From Planctomycetota bacterium (lineage in GTDB: Bacteria; Planctomycetota; Phycisphaerae; UBA1845): a stretch of 6,805 nt of DNA. The notes under the pieces were generated by a model. That model saw nothing but the letters and a program-made list of their open reading frames with translations. It was not told the origin of the DNA and ran no database searches. The position numbers and the translations under genes are program-made. Below, piece after piece: positions 5,448-6,805 of this stretch (the first letter of the stretch is position 1; each line of letters starts with the position of its first letter). The stretch spans positions 1-6,805 of the forward strand of contig JAJRUK010000225.1 of assembly GCA_024277835.1 (NCBI GenBank), in the 5' to 3' direction.

Positions 5448-5756
5448 TCAGTAGATGGGCAAGTCTTTCCGTGCGTCGAGCGTTTTGACCTTGAGGCTGC
5501 TTTGCAGGTCGGACTCGGTGAATGTTTTTTCCGGTACGCGGAACGATAGCTCCAGTAGGTCTTTGAATCCCGTAAGTGCGTGGAAGAACCACGGTTGATT
5601 TTTGACAGCCGTGATTTCGACGCGCGTGCGGTGTTTCCAGTCGGTCGGTGCGAACTTGCCGGAGTCGCGAATCGACGCGACTAACCAAAGAAGCACTCTC
5701 GCGTCCCAGTTGACCGGTTCGCCGTTGCTGTCGAGATGGTTGATGGTATGCCATGC
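5304..5756 (-). repeat. UvrA extension domain, repeat 1 (protein-level), interrupted by TGA
   Basis: Read on the minus strand from AWHTINH to the AATAYAK helix. It matches repeat 2 at the same ordered landmarks, but it carries an extra segment around LPIY-stop-QWSRVRVRNLTG that repeat 2 lacks. The TGA lies within this domain, before its last strand and helix (WDDIRISLRDQTD...FKKFLKQ). Confidence 0.5.
5448..5450 (-). other. In-frame TGA within the UvrA C-terminal extension
   Basis: The minus strand reads DLPIY, TGA, QWSRVRV in one unbroken frame. The base after the stop is C, a context known in E. coli to be among the least efficient for termination. TGA also ends the dehydrogenase gene and the UvrA continuation, and Trp is coded by TGG here, so wholesale TGA reassignment is not supported. 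Confidence 0.9.
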
Positions 5757-6805
5757 TTCGCCGTCGACTTCCCACGGCATCTTCGCGTTGTCGTCGAGGT
5801 CGAGCGTGCGATGTTTGCCAATGTCAACTGCTGCTTCGACGGAAGCGTCGTGAATGTCGCGTTTTTCGACCGGGCCTGCTTTGAGAATCGGTTTGAGTGC
5901 GACGCCGGTCGCGGATAAGCTCGTTTTGACAATCGACTCGGGCGGACCCGATGCTACAACCATTCCGCCGCCCTCGCCCGCCTCTGGTCCGAGATCGATC
6001 ACCCAGTCGGCGGTCTTAATGACGTCAAGATTGTGCTCGATGCAGATAACGGTGTTTCCCATGTCCACGAGACGATGCAGGACGCTCAGGAGTTTTCTCA
6101 GATCGTCAAAGTGCAAGCCCGTCGTCGGTTCGTCGAGAACGTACAGCGTTTTGCCCGTCGATGGTTTGCCGAGTTCGGTGGCGAGCTTGACTCGCTGGGC
6201 TTCGCCTCCGGAGAGTGTCGGCGCGGATTGACCCAGTTCGAGATAACCGAGACCCACGTCATCGAGCGTCTTGAGCATGCGCCGGACCTTCGGGACGTTC
6301 GCGAAATGCTCAAGCGCTTCGTGAATGCGCATCGAAAGAACGTCGGCAATGCTCTTGCCGCGAAACTTTACCTCAAGCGTTTCCGGGACGTATCGCTTGC
6401 CGCCACACTCCTCGCACTCGATCCACACATCGGGAAGAAAGTGCATTTCGATGCAGCGCTTGCCCATGCCGGTGCAAACCTCGCAGCGACCGCCCGCCCG
6501 GTTGAAGCTAAACCGATTCGCGGTGTAGCCACGAATCTTACTGGTCGAAAGCTTGGCGAAGACGTCGCGGATGGCGTCGAAGACACCGGTGTACGTCGCG
6601 GGGTTGCTCGTGGGACTTGTGCCGATAGCGGACTGATCGACGTTGATGATTTTATCGACGTGCTCGATGCCCGTGATTTTGTCGTGACCGCCCGGGACAG
6701 CCGTGGCGCGGTGGATGCGTTGCGCGAGCGCCTTGCTGAGGATGCCGCTGACGAGTGTGCTTTTGCCGCTACCGGAGACGCCGGTGACGCACGTGAATCG
6801 AGAGA
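5448..6805 (-). CDS. uvrA: Excinuclease ABC subunit A (UvrA), C-terminal half with extension, runs off the window
   Basis: UvrA is the ATPase that, with UvrB, recognises lesions in nucleotide excision repair. Bases 6803-5451 encode 451 residues without a start; the frame continues beyond the window. The whole second ABC module is visible: Walker A GVSGSGKST near the window edge, the VDQSAIGTSPTSNPATYTG segment, a zinc finger CEVC-x19-CEEC, HFLPDVW, signature LSGGEAQRVKLA (about 197-208), Walker B LYVLDEPTTGLHF, and the IEHNLDVIK His-loop. All catalytic motifs are intact. The usual IGRTPRSNP has both Arg replaced by Thr. Typical UvrA ends soon after the GG..VA.GPPE strand (about residue 293 here); this protein continues for ~158 residues to a TGA and ~203 more after it. 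Such long extensions occur, as I recall, in a planctomycete UvrA class. The CBM9-like gene follows in the same unit; any promoter lies outside the window. Confidence 0.95.
   Translation of the reverse strand, partial: SRFTCVTGVSGSGKSTLVSGILSKALAQRIHRATAVPGGHDKITGIEHVDKIINVDQSAIGTSPTSNPATYTGVFDAIRDVFAKLSTSKIRGYTANRFSFNRAGGRCEVCTGMGKRCIEMHFLPDVWIECEECGGKRYVPETLEVKFRGKSIADVLSMRIHEALEHFANVPKVRRMLKTLDDVGLGYLELGQSAPTLSGGEAQRVKLATELGKPSTGKTLYVLDEPTTGLHFDDLRKLLSVLHRLVDMGNTVICIEHNLDVIKTADWVIDLGPEAGEGGGMVVASGPPESIVKTSLSATGVALKPILKAGPVEKRDIHDASVEAAVDIGKHRTLDLDDNAKMPWEVDGEAWHTINHLDSNGEPVNWDARVLLWLVASIRDSGKFAPTDWKHRTRVEITAVKNQPWFFHALTGFKDLLELSFRVPEKTFTESDLQSSLKVKTLDARKDLPIY

Noticed and set aside
5400..5450. 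Selenocysteine at the UvrA TGA
   Set aside because: No convincing SECIS-like hairpin follows the codon, only short CG-rich pairings, and no Cys-replacing role is expected there. Not excluded, but unsupported.

Overview
The window is G+C-rich and gene-dense and looks like a bacterial chromosome, most probably a planctomycete (Planctomycetota). That inference rests on the long form of UvrA with a large C-terminal extension, the CBM9/DOMON-like gene fused to it by a 4-base overlap, and a conserved secreted metallopeptidase-like protein. From sequence alone the lineage is a moderate-confidence guess. No rRNA, tRNA, transposase, integrase or CRISPR array is visible.

Layout. Bases 1-607 (+) hold the C-terminal part of a 1-pyrroline-5-carboxylate (glutamate semialdehyde) dehydrogenase. 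A 29-residue membrane peptide with a good Shine-Dalgarno follows (727-816), then a perfect hairpin (861-879) and a secreted HELWH-type putative metallopeptidase (935-2242). Convergent to it, only 3 bases away, is a soluble orphan histidine kinase (2246-3073, -). Divergent from the kinase is a small 88-residue protein (3169-3435, +). About 750 bases without a credible gene follow. This gap contains a regularly spaced C-tract array (3693-3831; G-rich on the other strand) and then an AT-richer stretch packed with perfect or near-perfect inverted repeats (3936-4165).

The right third is one minus-strand unit: uvrA (running in from beyond base 6805), then a cytoplasmic CBM9/DOMON-like protein (4186-4839). 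The UvrA ABC-II core is intact and canonical. Its C-terminal extension contains an in-frame TGA at 5448-5450. The same frame then stays open for another 203 codons and ends in an ATGA overlap with the CBM9-like gene. The extension shows two copies of a related domain, and the TGA falls inside the first copy. The downstream part is therefore a genuine continuation of the same protein rather than an unrelated gene.

How the genes relate: UvrA is the damage-recognition ATPase of nucleotide excision repair. The tight coupling to a cytoplasmic CBM9-fold protein, and the extension shared by the long UvrA class, suggest an accessory function of this UvrA that I cannot name. The proline/glutamate catabolic gene, the secreted protein and the kinase show no obvious link to it. 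The points most worth a second look are the interrupted UvrA extension, its coupling to the CBM9-like gene, the hairpin cluster and the phased C-tract array.
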